Source of the DNA: Leptospiraceae bacterium
Lineage (GTDB): Bacteria; Spirochaetota; Leptospiria; Leptospirales; Leptonemataceae
Direction: 5' to 3'
DNA: 64,000 bases
Assembly: GCA_026418015.1 (NCBI GenBank)
Contig: JAOACE010000021.1
Span: 124,001-188,000 of the forward strand
A program made the translations under genes and the position numbers. The notes under the pieces were generated by a model that saw nothing but the letters and a program-made list of their open reading frames with translations, was not told the origin of the DNA and made no database searches. Shown piece by piece: positions 43,652 to 52,454 of this stretch (the first letter of the stretch is position 1; every line of letters begins with the position of its first letter).

Positions 43652-45010
43652 ATGAAAATTCCCTATTCTATTAAAGATAAAGTTTCTTATGAATTATTCA
43701 ATATCTTACAAGAAATATCTTATAGGTTCGAAAAAAATGGTTATGAATGTTATTTCGTTGGAGGTTTTATAAGAGATTTACTATTGGAAAGAAAAAAGAA
43801 TTTCGAAGATATCGATATTTCCACCAATGCAAGACCAGAAGAAGTAATGAAGTTATTTCCAAAAGTTATACCCACTGGAATTAAACATGGTACAGTGACA
43901 ATTTTATACAAAGGCTTAACCATAGAATGTACAACATACAGAAAAGAAAGTCAGTATTCTGATCATCGAAGACCAGATAAGATTGAATATTCTAAAACGA
44001 TTTACGAAGATTTATCTCGAAGAGATTTTACTATTAATGCTTTAGCTTACAACATCAAAAAACAAGAATTAATCGATGAATTCAATGGTATAGAAGATCT
44101 AAAAAATCGATTGATTCGTTCTATCGGCAATCCCAAAGATCGCTTTTTAGAAGATGGATTAAGACCTATCAGAGCCTGTCGTTTTATGGCAACCTTAGAA
44201 TTCGAAATTGAACAAAACACAAAAAATGCAATATTAGACAAAGATGTAAGAGTTGCTATCCAATCTATCTCTATTGAACGTTTTACAGAAGAACTAAAAA
44301 AAGGGTTTAAAGCAAAAAAAACATCCCTAATGTTAAAAAGTTTATATGAACTAAAAATCTTGCATTTATTCTTAGAAAATGATTTATACGAAAAAATCCC
44401 AGAAGATTTTTATTATTATTTAGATTGTCTATTAAACGAAAACTTAAAAATGTCCTACTGGTTCTGGTATCAAAAGTTTGATTTAAAAAAAATATCTAAA
44501 AAACTTAAATTTTCGAATAAATTGATGAAAATTATCGAAATATACATTTTATATATAAATATTTATTTAGAATATCATCCCTTTAATCAATTTGATGATA
44601 AGGATTTACAAAACCTTAAAAATAAAAATCTTGATGTTTTAAAAAAATATCAAAAAGAATTATTAATTATTTATAAAAAATTTTTAGGAAAGTTAAAAAA
44701 AGAACTTTTTGCAGAAAAAGAAGAAATATTTAAAAATTTAAGTTTATTTATAAAACAAAATTATTATAATCTTAAAGAAAAAAAAATTGATGAGTTAGAA
44801 TTATTAAATTTATTTTATGATTGGCTACGCTATGTTATAAACAATGAACCACTTATTACAACAGATTTAGCAATTAATGGCGATGATATAAAAACTTTAG
44901 GATTTACTGGCAAAGAAATTGGGTTAAAATTAAACGAAGTCTTAGAATATGTTCTGGAATATCCAGAACATAATTCCAAGAAAATTTTACTAGAAAAGTT
45001 AAAACCATAG
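43652..45010 (+). CDS. cca: CCA-adding tRNA nucleotidyltransferase (class II)
   Basis: A 452-residue nucleotidyltransferase that completes or repairs the CCA end of tRNA. YECYFVGGFIRDLLLERK with FEDIDISTNA gives the GG..RD and DxD catalytic motifs, DLSRRDFTINALAYN is motif B/C, and FLEDGLRPIRACRFMATLEF is motif D. IPTGIKHGTVTI is the form seen in CCA enzymes as opposed to poly(A) polymerase PcnB, but the two are closely related. The C-terminal DDIKTLGFTGKEIGLKLNEV fits the tail domain. Last 12 bases overlap the convergent phosphatase gene. Confidence 0.85.
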   Translation: MKIPYSIKDKVSYELFNILQEISYRFEKNGYECYFVGGFIRDLLLERKKNFEDIDISTNARPEEVMKLFPKVIPTGIKHGTVTILYKGLTIECTTYRKESQYSDHRRPDKIEYSKTIYEDLSRRDFTINALAYNIKKQELIDEFNGIEDLKNRLIRSIGNPKDRFLEDGLRPIRACRFMATLEFEIEQNTKNAILDKDVRVAIQSISIERFTEELKKGFKAKKTSLMLKSLYELKILHLFLENDLYEKIPEDFYYYLDCLLNENLKMSYWFWYQKFDLKKISKKLKFSNKLMKIIEIYILYINIYLEYHPFNQFDDKDLQNLKNKNLDVLKKYQKELLIIYKKFLGKLKKELFAEKEEIFKNLSLFIKQNYYNLKEKKIDELELLNLFYDWLRYVINNEPLITTDLAINGDDIKTLGFTGKEIGLKLNEVLEYVLEYPEHNSKKILLEKLKP

Positions 45011-46144
45011 CTTTTTTATTTTTTTAAAGATATCTGTATTGTCAAATATTCCAGAAAATTCGTTTGATCCTGGTCCAAAAGTAAATACTGGAACCAACTG
45101 GGAGGTATGACTAGAATGAATAAATTTTGTTTCGAATTTTCCAGGTTGACCTTTTACAATTGCAAACCCTCCTGTTTCGTGATCTGCTGTAACTATTACA
45201 AGGGTTTTTTGGTCTCTTTCTGCATAGTTTAATGCTTCTCCAATAGCATTATCGAAATCCAAGACTTCTGCAATAATATAATTTGCATCCATGTTATGAC
45301 CACCCCAATCAATCTGAGAACCTTCGATCAATAAGATAAATGGTTTATTCTGTGATTCTAAATACTTGATTGCAAAGCGCGTCATCTGAACAAGATAATC
45401 CTGGGAACGAAATTTATTAAAATCAGTTTTACTATTTAGATAATCGTAATACTTTGAATCAGGGTTAGCCATTGTTTTTACAGCTGGTGGAAGTCCATAG
45501 TCAGCAAATAATCCTAAAATTTTATTATTTTTATTTATATTAGTTTTTAATAAATCTTCCCAATTAAAATAAATATCATACCCTTTTTTTCTAAATTCTT
45601 CTAGCAAGTCTTTTTGATCTGGCCTGTCCTTAAAATATTTTAAACCCCCACCTAAAAGAATGTTTGGTTCTACATCCAATATATCTAATGCAATTTCGAA
45701 TTCATTTTTTCTATCTTCTGTATGAGATAAAAAAGCAGCTGGCGTTGCATCAGTTACTGGACTTGTCACAACTACGCCCACATTATAACCATTTTCTTTT
45801 GCTAATTCCATGATGGTTTTTAAAGGTTTTTTTTGGGAATCCACAGAAACAGCACCATTATATGTTTTTATACCCGTTGCCATCGCAGTTGCAGATGCAG
45901 CAGAATCCGTAACAATATTATCGTAAGAATGATTGGTCATAAGAGCGACATTCTTAAACCTTAGAAAATTCAATGGTTTATTAGACGAATAAATCCCCGA
46001 TGTAATTTGAGTTATTCCCATGCCATCTCCAATCATCAAAATAATATTTTTTGGTTTTTGTTGTGTATTCGTTTCTAAATTGCTACAATTATAGAATAAC
46101 AGATTTATTAGAATTAATAGCAATATCTTGTGAATTTTAATCAT
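44999..46144 (-). CDS. phoA: Alkaline phosphatase, lipoprotein
   Basis: A 381-residue phosphomonoesterase of the alkaline phosphatase superfamily. NIILMIGDGMGITQIT holds the first metal Asp, and the nucleophile serine is in IVTDSAASATAMATG. TEDRKNEFEIALDIL, SQIDWGGHNMDAN and VTADHETGGFAI supply further metal ligands. The signal ends in LLFYNC, so C20 is a likely lipid anchor and the protein would sit on the envelope and release phosphate from organic esters. A strong AAGGAG ribosome site precedes the ATG. No Pho-box-like repeat is evident to me in the 154-base upstream gap. Confidence 0.9.
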   Translation of the reverse strand: MIKIHKILLLILINLLFYNCSNLETNTQQKPKNIILMIGDGMGITQITSGIYSSNKPLNFLRFKNVALMTNHSYDNIVTDSAASATAMATGIKTYNGAVSVDSQKKPLKTIMELAKENGYNVGVVVTSPVTDATPAAFLSHTEDRKNEFEIALDILDVEPNILLGGGLKYFKDRPDQKDLLEEFRKKGYDIYFNWEDLLKTNINKNNKILGLFADYGLPPAVKTMANPDSKYYDYLNSKTDFNKFRSQDYLVQMTRFAIKYLESQNKPFILLIEGSQIDWGGHNMDANYIIAEVLDFDNAIGEALNYAERDQKTLVIVTADHETGGFAIVKGQPGKFETKFIHSSHTSQLVPVFTFGPGSNEFSGIFDNTDIFKKIKKLWF

Positions 46145-46298
46145 ATTTTCTCCTTAATTGTTTATTTTTGATACCTCAAATCATAAGTTTAAATATCTTC
46201 AAGAAAAAATTGTACAAATTAATATGAATTTTTTTTTACAAATTCTACAAAGCCCTTGACCATAAAAAAAAATCAAAAATTTTGGTTAGATTAACAAT

Positions 46299-46589
46299 AT
46301 GGAAACGAAAAGAGAATACGATTTAATTGTAATAATGAACCCAGAATTAGCGTTAGAACAAGCAAAAGAAGAATTAGAATCCATCCTAAAAGAATTTAAT
46401 GCAGAGATCAAAATCGCTGATGTACTTGGTAGAAAAGATTTACAATACGAAAGAAAAAAATATACTAATGGATTATATCTAGAATACAAAATATTGTTAG
46501 ACAAAGCAAAAGCATCAGAATTACAATATAGATTAAACATTCATAACAATGTATTACAATATTTTTTAAAAAACTTAGCAAAAAAATAA
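46299..46589 (+). CDS. rpsF: 30S ribosomal protein S6
   Basis: A 96-residue small-subunit protein. The S6 fold is visible as REYDLIVIMNPELALEQAKE at the start, LGRKDLQYERKKYTNGLYLE in the middle, and LRYRLNIHNNVLQYFL-like end (ELQYRLNIHNNVLQYFLKNL). It begins the rpsF-ssb-rplI-dnaB replication/translation cluster, 4 bases before ssb. A TTGACC hexamer 38 bases upstream of the ATG could be a -35 box, but no good -10 follows at the right spacing. Confidence 0.95.
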   Translation: METKREYDLIVIMNPELALEQAKEELESILKEFNAEIKIADVLGRKDLQYERKKYTNGLYLEYKILLDKAKASELQYRLNIHNNVLQYFLKNLAKK

Positions 46590-46593
46590 TTTT

Positions 46594-47034
46594 ATGAGTG
46601 ATTTAAATTACGTTATTCTAATTGGAAGGTTAACTGCTGATCCCGTATATAAAGTTGCCCAAACAGGTAGTTCTTTTTGTACTTTTAGTTTAGCAAATAA
46701 CAGAAAGTATAAAAAACAATCGGGCGAATTAGCTGAAGAAACAAGTTTTATTAACTGTATTACTTGGGGGAAACTTTCTGATTTCGCAAGAAACTATCTA
46801 AAAAAAGGTATGCAGATTGCAGTCGAAGGTAGAATTCGACAAAATACGTGGCAAAACGAAGAAGGTAAAACCCAAAGTAATTTTAATATAGTAGTAAATA
46901 ACATACAAATTTTAACACCACGTTCAAGTAGTACTTCTGGTTCTTCGCAACAAGCAGAAGCAAGTAAAATTCAAGAAGAACCAATAGATTATAATCCAAT
47001 ATTAGATGACACAGAAGATGATATTCCATTTTAA
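46594..47034 (+). CDS. ssb: Single-stranded DNA-binding protein
   Basis: A 146-residue SSB with an OB fold at about residues 4-110 (LNYVILIGRLTADPVYKVAQ, FINCITWGKLSDFARNYLKK, GMQIAVEGRIRQNTWQNEEG). A low-complexity Ser-rich linker follows, and the acidic tip DDTEDDIPF recruits partner proteins to ssDNA. It protects ssDNA during replication and repair. It lies between rpsF and rplI. The rpsR gene, which in most bacteria follows ssb here, is absent: only 17 bases separate ssb from rplI. Confidence 0.96.
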   Translation: MSDLNYVILIGRLTADPVYKVAQTGSSFCTFSLANNRKYKKQSGELAEETSFINCITWGKLSDFARNYLKKGMQIAVEGRIRQNTWQNEEGKTQSNFNIVVNNIQILTPRSSSTSGSSQQAEASKIQEEPIDYNPILDDTEDDIPF

Positions 47035-47051
47035 TTTTTAGGAGATTCACT

Positions 47052-47555
47052 ATGAAGGTAATTTTAAAACAAGATATTCCAAACTTAGGAGATGCTGGGG
47101 AAGTAAAAAATGTAGCGGATGGTTATGCAAGGAATTATTTAATTCCTAAAAAGCTTGTTATACCATTTAACGAGTCTAGCAAAAAGGCATTAGAGCACCA
47201 AAAAAGATTGATTGAGATAAAAAAACAAAAAAGAAAGAAGATAGTTCAAGAAATTGCAAAAAGCTACGAATCATTAGGAACGATCGAAGTAGCAGTACGT
47301 GTAGGTGCTAAAAATAAACTCTTTGGTTCTGTTACCAATGCAATGATTGCGAAGATAATCGAAGAGAAAACAGGCAAGCCTATCGATAGAAGAAAGATTC
47401 AGTTAAACGAACCAATAAAACAGTTAGGAGAATACAAAATCAAGATACATTTGTCTGAAGAAGTAACAATACCATTAGTAGTAAAAGTTGTACCACATCC
47501 AGATAGCAAAATAGAAGAAACAACAGAAAACACTCAACCAACAGAAAACCAATAA
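47052..47555 (+). CDS. rplI: 50S ribosomal protein L9
   Basis: A 167-residue large-subunit protein. MKVILKQDIPNLGDAGEVKN and ADGYARNYLIPKKLVIPFN form the N-terminal rRNA-binding domain. A long basic connecting helix (about 45-75) leads to the C-terminal domain with VAVRVGAKNKLFGSVTNAMI and GEYKIKIHLSEEVTIPLVVK. An additional 20-residue tail rich in Glu, Thr and Asn follows the normal end and looks disordered. The ribosome site TAGGAG is good. dnaB begins about 20-30 bases downstream. Confidence 0.95.
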   Translation: MKVILKQDIPNLGDAGEVKNVADGYARNYLIPKKLVIPFNESSKKALEHQKRLIEIKKQKRKKIVQEIAKSYESLGTIEVAVRVGAKNKLFGSVTNAMIAKIIEEKTGKPIDRRKIQLNEPIKQLGEYKIKIHLSEEVTIPLVVKVVPHPDSKIEETTENTQPTENQ

Positions 47556-47560
47556 TTTTT

Positions 47561-47589
47561 AAGGAGGAGCTCTTCTGACAGCTCCATTG
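47561..47589 (+). promoter_or_regulatory. dnaB ribosome-binding region with hairpin between SD and start
   Basis: A consensus AAGGAGG (47561-47567) lies 19 bases before the TTG at 47587 but 7 bases before an in-frame CTG at 47575. GGAGCT (47566-47571) can pair with AGCTCC (47580-47585), a 6-base stem with an 8-base loop that would bring the Shine-Dalgarno next to the TTG. Either the start is CTG at normal spacing, or the hairpin shortens the distance to the TTG. Confidence 0.5.
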
Positions 47590-48969
47590 CAACCTATTGA
47601 CCTTCCAAAAGATTTAGAAGCAGAAGTGCAAGTTCTGGGCTCAATCATGATACGCCCAGATCTAATCTTCCAAGTTTCGAACATCATAAAAAAAAGTGAT
47701 TTTTTTCTTACTGCTCATCAATTAATTTTCGAAGCTTTAGAAAATTTAATCAAAGAAAGTGATTCAAATTTAGAAATTGAACCAGTAAGATTAATTCAAT
47801 ATCTTGAAGATCGCAAACTATTAGAAGATGCTGGTGGTGCAGAATATATTTTTCAATTAAGTGATAAGGTAATCTCTCCTACCAATGCACTACATCATGC
47901 AGTTCGCTTACATAATCTTTCTACGCGAAGAAAATTGATCTTAAAATTAAAAGAATTAGAACAACATGCTTATGAACCACAAGAGAATGAAGGAAGTTTT
48001 TTAAAATATGTAGAAGAAGAATTATTAAAAATTACTGGCGAAAGCATCACACCAGGAATTGTTGCAATAGAAGACATAAAAGATGAATTTATCGATTATA
48101 TTTCTAAACTGTTAGAAGCGCGCGGTGGTTTAACTGGTCAACCAACGCGTTTTTTCGAATTAGACAGAATGACTTCTGGTATTCGCGGTGGTGAACTAAT
48201 CATATTAGCTGCAAGACCTGGTATGGGTAAATCTACATTTGCCCTAAACATTGCAATGAATATTGCTATGTATTACCAAAAACCTGTGATCATCTATTCT
48301 TTAGAAATGAGCAGGATGGAATTAGTTATGAGAATGCTTAGTGCAGATGCACAGATCAACCACAGCGATCTAAAAAAAGGTCACATTCCACCAAACAAAC
48401 AAGAAGCATTAAAAGATTCTATTGCAAGAATTTTTTCTTCGCCAATATACATCGACGATTCAGGAACATTAGATATTTGGGATTGTATTGCCAGAACGCG
48501 AAAACTAGAAATGGAACTACGAAGACAAGGAAAAGAACCTGGTCTTGTGGTAATCGATTATTTGCAACTTTTATCAGATCCAGAATCGAGAAAATTTGGA
48601 CGACAAGTAGAAGTTGCAAGTATTTCGCGAAGCTTAAAGTTATTAGCAAAAAAAACCAACTTACCGATTTTAGCACTATCTCAGATGAATCGCTCAGTGG
48701 AACAGCGTAGAGGAGATTATGCAAGACCTCAATTATCCGATTTAAGAGAATCTGGTGCTTTGGAACAAGATGCAGATATTGTGATGTTTATTCATAGAGA
48801 ACAATTTCCTGATCCCGAAAGCCCAGAAGCAATAGAAAGTCGCGGTAGAGCAGAAATCATTATCGCAAAACATAGAAATGGGCCACTAGGAAATTTTAAA
48901 TTAGCTTATAGACCAGAAATGTTTCGATTCGACAACTTAGAAACGTTCGAAACATCAGAAGTTTTTTAA
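47587..48969 (+). CDS. dnaB: Replicative DNA helicase DnaB
   Basis: A 460-residue hexameric helicase that unwinds the replication fork. The N-terminal primase-interaction domain (about 1-120, LPKDLEAEVQVLGSIMIRPD) is followed by the RecA-like motor with Walker A LAARPGMGKSTFALNI (about 208-223), YSLEMSRMELVMRM, Walker B LVVIDYLQLLSD and LRESGALEQDADIVMFIHRE. Length is typical and no intein is present. No ATG lies near the start: the possibilities are TTG at 47587 (used here) or CTG at 47575, which adds four residues and has the better-spaced Shine-Dalgarno. Confidence 0.95.
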   Translation: MQPIDLPKDLEAEVQVLGSIMIRPDLIFQVSNIIKKSDFFLTAHQLIFEALENLIKESDSNLEIEPVRLIQYLEDRKLLEDAGGAEYIFQLSDKVISPTNALHHAVRLHNLSTRRKLILKLKELEQHAYEPQENEGSFLKYVEEELLKITGESITPGIVAIEDIKDEFIDYISKLLEARGGLTGQPTRFFELDRMTSGIRGGELIILAARPGMGKSTFALNIAMNIAMYYQKPVIIYSLEMSRMELVMRMLSADAQINHSDLKKGHIPPNKQEALKDSIARIFSSPIYIDDSGTLDIWDCIARTRKLEMELRRQGKEPGLVVIDYLQLLSDPESRKFGRQVEVASISRSLKLLAKKTNLPILALSQMNRSVEQRRGDYARPQLSDLRESGALEQDADIVMFIHREQFPDPESPEAIESRGRAEIIIAKHRNGPLGNFKLAYRPEMFRFDNLETFETSEVF

Positions 48970-49015
48970 AAAAAATTTCTATTAATTTTTTAAAAAAGTG
49001 ATATTATATTATAAG

Positions 49016-50365
49016 ATGAAACCAAAAACAAAAAACAAATACATTTGTTCGAACTGTAAAGAAATCTATTCTCGCTGGACGGGAAGATGTATTAAGTGTG
49101 GTAGTTGGAATACAATCGAAGAAATGGAAGGAGAAGAAATCCTAAAATTAAACTTATTACAAAACAAAAATCCTAGTATATTAAAAAAACTATCACAAAT
49201 AGATACAAAAGAGAATATAAGGATTTCTAGTGGCATAGCAGATTTAGATTTAGTTTTAGGAGGTGGCTTTGTTCCTGGTTCTTTTATTCTAATTGGCGGA
49301 GAGCCCGGTGTAGGAAAATCCACTCTAATGCTAAGTTTATCGGAAAATTTTTCTCGAAACAACAAGAAGGTATTGTATTTTTCGGGAGAAGAATCACCTG
49401 AACAAATCAAGTTAAGAGCCAATCGCATGAATATTCAAGGCGAAAATATATTAATTTCGCGAGAGACAGAATTAAATCAAATTATTTACAACATAATAAC
49501 AGAAAAACCAGATTTAATCATCATCGATTCTGTACAAACGATTCAACTAGAAGATGCAAATATACCAGGAACTGTTTCGCAATTAAAATATACAGCCTTT
49601 AAGCTAATGGAAATAGCGAAAAAAACCAATATTCCGATTATCTTAATCGGTCATATAACCAAAGAAGGAAGTATATCGGGTCCCAAACTGTTGGAACATA
49701 TGGTAGATACTGTTTTATACTTTGAAAGCGATCGTTTAAATCATTACAGAATTCTACGTGCTATAAAAAATCGATTTGGAAACATCGGAGAAGTTGCGAT
49801 CTTCGAGATGATTCCAGAAGGATTAAAAATCATCCAGACAATTCCACAAGAAATGCATAGAATCAATTCTCCGGGTTGTGTTTATTCTGTTATTCTAGAA
49901 GGAAGTCGAGCCATAGCAGTAGAAGTACAAGCACTTGTTTCGAAGACCAATTATCAAACAAAAAGAATGGCAGAAGGTTTAGATATTCGCCGTGTAATAT
50001 TATTAACTGCTGTATTAGAGAAATTCTTAAAACTGAACTTAAGCGAACAAGATATATTTACAAACTTAGCTGGAGGATTAATAGCTCACGAGCCAGCATT
50101 GGATTTAGCCATCTGTGCTTCTATTTTATCATCATATTTAGAAAAACCTATCAAAAAAAACTTTGCCTTTATAGGAGAGGTGGGACTAACAGGAGAGATT
50201 CGACCAACCCCAAGAATCAATGCTAGAATTAAAGAATTAGCCAACTTAGGCTTCGAAAAAATTTATATTCCTACATCCCAGAAAAAAGAAATTGATTCTT
50301 TTAATATTGACATCAAGGAAATTGGTCATATAAAAGAACTAGTAGAGGTATTCAAAGATGCGTAG
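49016..50365 (+). CDS. radA: DNA repair protein RadA
   Basis: A RecA-like helicase of about 449 residues that promotes branch migration in recombination. I start at ATG 49016, where the zinc finger follows at once (C11, C14, C25 and C28 in YICSNC and CIKC). A GTG at 48998 is possible but adds residues not seen in the family. Walker A is LIGGEPGVGKSTLMLSL, the RadA signature is AIKNRFGNIGEVAIFEM, and the C-terminal Lon-like domain has GEVGLTGEIRPTPRINARI. It overlaps the following small lipoprotein by 8 bases. Confidence 0.94.
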   Translation: MKPKTKNKYICSNCKEIYSRWTGRCIKCGSWNTIEEMEGEEILKLNLLQNKNPSILKKLSQIDTKENIRISSGIADLDLVLGGGFVPGSFILIGGEPGVGKSTLMLSLSENFSRNNKKVLYFSGEESPEQIKLRANRMNIQGENILISRETELNQIIYNIITEKPDLIIIDSVQTIQLEDANIPGTVSQLKYTAFKLMEIAKKTNIPIILIGHITKEGSISGPKLLEHMVDTVLYFESDRLNHYRILRAIKNRFGNIGEVAIFEMIPEGLKIIQTIPQEMHRINSPGCVYSVILEGSRAIAVEVQALVSKTNYQTKRMAEGLDIRRVILLTAVLEKFLKLNLSEQDIFTNLAGGLIAHEPALDLAICASILSSYLEKPIKKNFAFIGEVGLTGEIRPTPRINARIKELANLGFEKIYIPTSQKKEIDSFNIDIKEIGHIKELVEVFKDA

Positions 50366-50618
50366 AATTATTTATATATTTTTTTTATTTTTCCTATATT
50401 GCAGTGCAGAACCCACAAAAACAGATTTAGATCGTGTTGTTAAAAACTTTTTGCAATTAAGATATCAGGCAGAGTTGGATCAAAACCTAAAAAACTATTC
50501 GGATTATGAATTATTTCAATTAAGTTGTAAAAACCTTCGGGTAAAATGCAATAAAGTGCTTTTATTATTAGAAAAAGAAAATCCAGAATTCTACCAAACA
50601 CTTATAAAAAGCAAGTAA
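50358..50618 (+). CDS. Small lipoprotein, unknown
   Basis: An 86-residue protein with a short hydrophobic signal (MRRIIYIFFLFFLYC) and a likely anchor cysteine at C15, followed by a helical charged domain of about 65 residues. It has two further cysteines in LSCKNLRVKCNK that might form a disulphide. It begins within the end of radA (8-base overlap) and ends one base before tsaD, so it is translated in this housekeeping operon. I do not recognise the family. Confidence 0.65.
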   Translation: MRRIIYIFFLFFLYCSAEPTKTDLDRVVKNFLQLRYQAELDQNLKNYSDYELFQLSCKNLRVKCNKVLLLLEKENPEFYQTLIKSK

Positions 50619-50619
50619 T

Positions 50620-51639
50620 ATGATTGGTTTAGGGATAGAAACTTCTTGCGACGAAACAAGCATTGCTATTGTAAAAGATGGGAAAGAAATTCTATCGAAT
50701 GTTGTATATTCTCAGGTTAAAGAACACGAAAAATTTTTTGGCGTTGTCCCAGAAATTGCTAGTAGATCCCATTTGATAAAAATAAACGAAGTTTTCGAAA
50801 AAGCTTTAGAACAAGTTTCTCTATCACTTAATGAAATCGACTACATTGCTGTCACAACAAGACCAGGGCTGATTGGTTCTCTAATGATTGGTGCACAATT
50901 TGCTAAAGTCCTCCATTGCATTACCAACATTCCCATAGTAGATATTGATCACATAGAAGCACATTTCTATGCAAATTTTCTAGAAAGAAAAGAATCTCCT
51001 ACCTATCCTTTTCTAGGACTACTGCTCTCTGGTGGGAATACTGCAATCTATCGCGTAGATGGGTTAAACCAATTAAAAATGATTGGGAATACCCAAGACG
51101 ATGCAATAGGCGAAGCTTTCGATAAAGCTGCGTCGATTCTAAAAATCGGTTATCCCGGCGGTCCAGTGATAGAAAAATATGCGAAAAACTATTACAATCG
51201 CGATAATCAAGAATCCTTTTTTGGTAAGATACTTAAAGACAGCCAAGAAATAACGTTTTCTTATTCGGGCATAAAAACAGCATTATTGTATTTGATTCAA
51301 CAAAATCCACAAATAGATAGAAACAAAGTTTGTTATGATTTTCAAGAAACTTGTTTCGAACTCATAATAAGAATGTTAAAAAAAGCCATTATTAAAACCA
51401 ATATTAAGCATATAGAAGCTGGAGGGGGTGTTCTTGCAAATCAACGTTTAAGGGAATTACTAAATCACCTATCCCAAGAAATGAACTTAAAAATTTATTA
51501 TCCTTCGAATAAAATTTTATGTACAGATAATGCAGCAATGGTAGCAACATTAGGTTATTATTATTTTCTAAATGGATATAGATCAAATTTGGATTTTTCT
51601 GTCTCTTCGAATTCCTTTTATAAAAGTCTAAATTCCTAA
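50620..51639 (+). CDS. tsaD: tRNA N6-adenosine threonylcarbamoyltransferase TsaD
   Basis: A 339-residue ASKHA-fold protein that transfers the threonylcarbamoyl group to A37 of ANN-decoding tRNAs (t6A), with TsaB and TsaE. GIETSCDETSIAIVKDG, GVVPEIASRSHLIKI, the metal-binding DIDHIEAHFYANF (H-x-E-A-H) and LLLSGGNTAIYRV are diagnostic. DDAIGEAFDKAASILKIGYP and CTDNAAMVATLGYYYF complete the site. The usual partners TsaB and TsaE are not in this window. Confidence 0.95.
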   Translation: MIGLGIETSCDETSIAIVKDGKEILSNVVYSQVKEHEKFFGVVPEIASRSHLIKINEVFEKALEQVSLSLNEIDYIAVTTRPGLIGSLMIGAQFAKVLHCITNIPIVDIDHIEAHFYANFLERKESPTYPFLGLLLSGGNTAIYRVDGLNQLKMIGNTQDDAIGEAFDKAASILKIGYPGGPVIEKYAKNYYNRDNQESFFGKILKDSQEITFSYSGIKTALLYLIQQNPQIDRNKVCYDFQETCFELIIRMLKKAIIKTNIKHIEAGGGVLANQRLRELLNHLSQEMNLKIYYPSNKILCTDNAAMVATLGYYYFLNGYRSNLDFSVSSNSFYKSLNS

Positions 51640-51682
51640 AAAAAAGATTGATGAATTATATTAAAATAAAATTTCTATTTTT

Positions 51683-52450
51683 ATGATCAATACTTTAAAA
51701 AATAGTTTAAAATGGATACCCAATCTATTTACGTTAGGAAACTTATGGTTAGGTTTCTATGCAACATTATTGGTATTACAATCTCATAACAACCCGAATT
51801 TAATAAAAATATCCAGTTTATTGATTATATTAGCTTCTTTGTTAGATGGACTTGATGGTTTTATTGCAAGGATGCTAAATGCCACATCCGAAATTGGTGC
51901 TCAGCTTGATAGTTTAGCAGATTTAACAACCTTTGGTATTGCTCCTGGTGCTTTATTTTATATGTTAATCCTACACGATTTAGCATGGCCAATAGGAAAC
52001 ATCACATTACCCATTGGAATTATATTAGCTGGTCTATATCCCGCAGCAGTTGCATTTCGCTTAGCACGTTTTAACGTATCCCATAGCGAAGATAGTTTTG
52101 ATGGTCTACCCTCTCCTATCGGTGGTTTAATTGTAGCTTTAATGCCTTTAATTCTACTCGAAGCACACTTAACTGCTCCCAAGATATTGTTTATTATAAT
52201 CTACATTTTTTCTGCATATTTAATGGTAAGTACAATTCGTTATAGCAAAATTCAAGTTTCTTTGTTTAGGAGATTTAGCAAAATTCGCGTAATCCTGCTA
52301 TTAGTTTTTATTGTTTTAATTCTATTATCAATATATTTAAAATTTGGGTTAGAAGCAACAGCAACTGCAATATTTATCTTGTTATTACTATATATTGTAT
52401 CGGGAATTATTGCTTTTATTATCCATCTAATACAAGTTTTTCGCCTTTAA
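51683..52450 (+). CDS. pssA: CDP-diacylglycerol-serine O-phosphatidyltransferase
   Basis: A 255-residue inner-membrane enzyme that makes phosphatidylserine, the precursor of phosphatidylethanolamine. WIPNLFTLGNLWLGFYATLL leads into the CDP-alcohol phosphotransferase motif D-G-x2-D-G-x2-A-R-x8-G-x3-D-x3-D, complete at about residues 56-82. LFRRFSKIRV and about eight helices follow. The pattern GLYPAAVAFRLARFNVSHSE fits the PssA type II subgroup. Substrate (serine) is the usual one for this subgroup but not proven. It ends 4 bases from the end of the convergent barrel-like gene. Confidence 0.88.
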   Translation: MINTLKNSLKWIPNLFTLGNLWLGFYATLLVLQSHNNPNLIKISSLLIILASLLDGLDGFIARMLNATSEIGAQLDSLADLTTFGIAPGALFYMLILHDLAWPIGNITLPIGIILAGLYPAAVAFRLARFNVSHSEDSFDGLPSPIGGLIVALMPLILLEAHLTAPKILFIIIYIFSAYLMVSTIRYSKIQVSLFRRFSKIRVILLLVFIVLILLSIYLKFGLEATATAIFILLLLYIVSGIIAFIIHLIQVFRL

Positions 52451-52454
52451 TAAA

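Noticed and set aside
48998-49015. GTG start for radA
   Set aside because: It adds six residues before the conserved zinc-finger start, whereas ATG 49016 matches the family length.
49066-49428. 120-codon frame antisense to radA
   Set aside because: It lies over the conserved Walker and zinc-finger region, so it is an artefact of codon bias.
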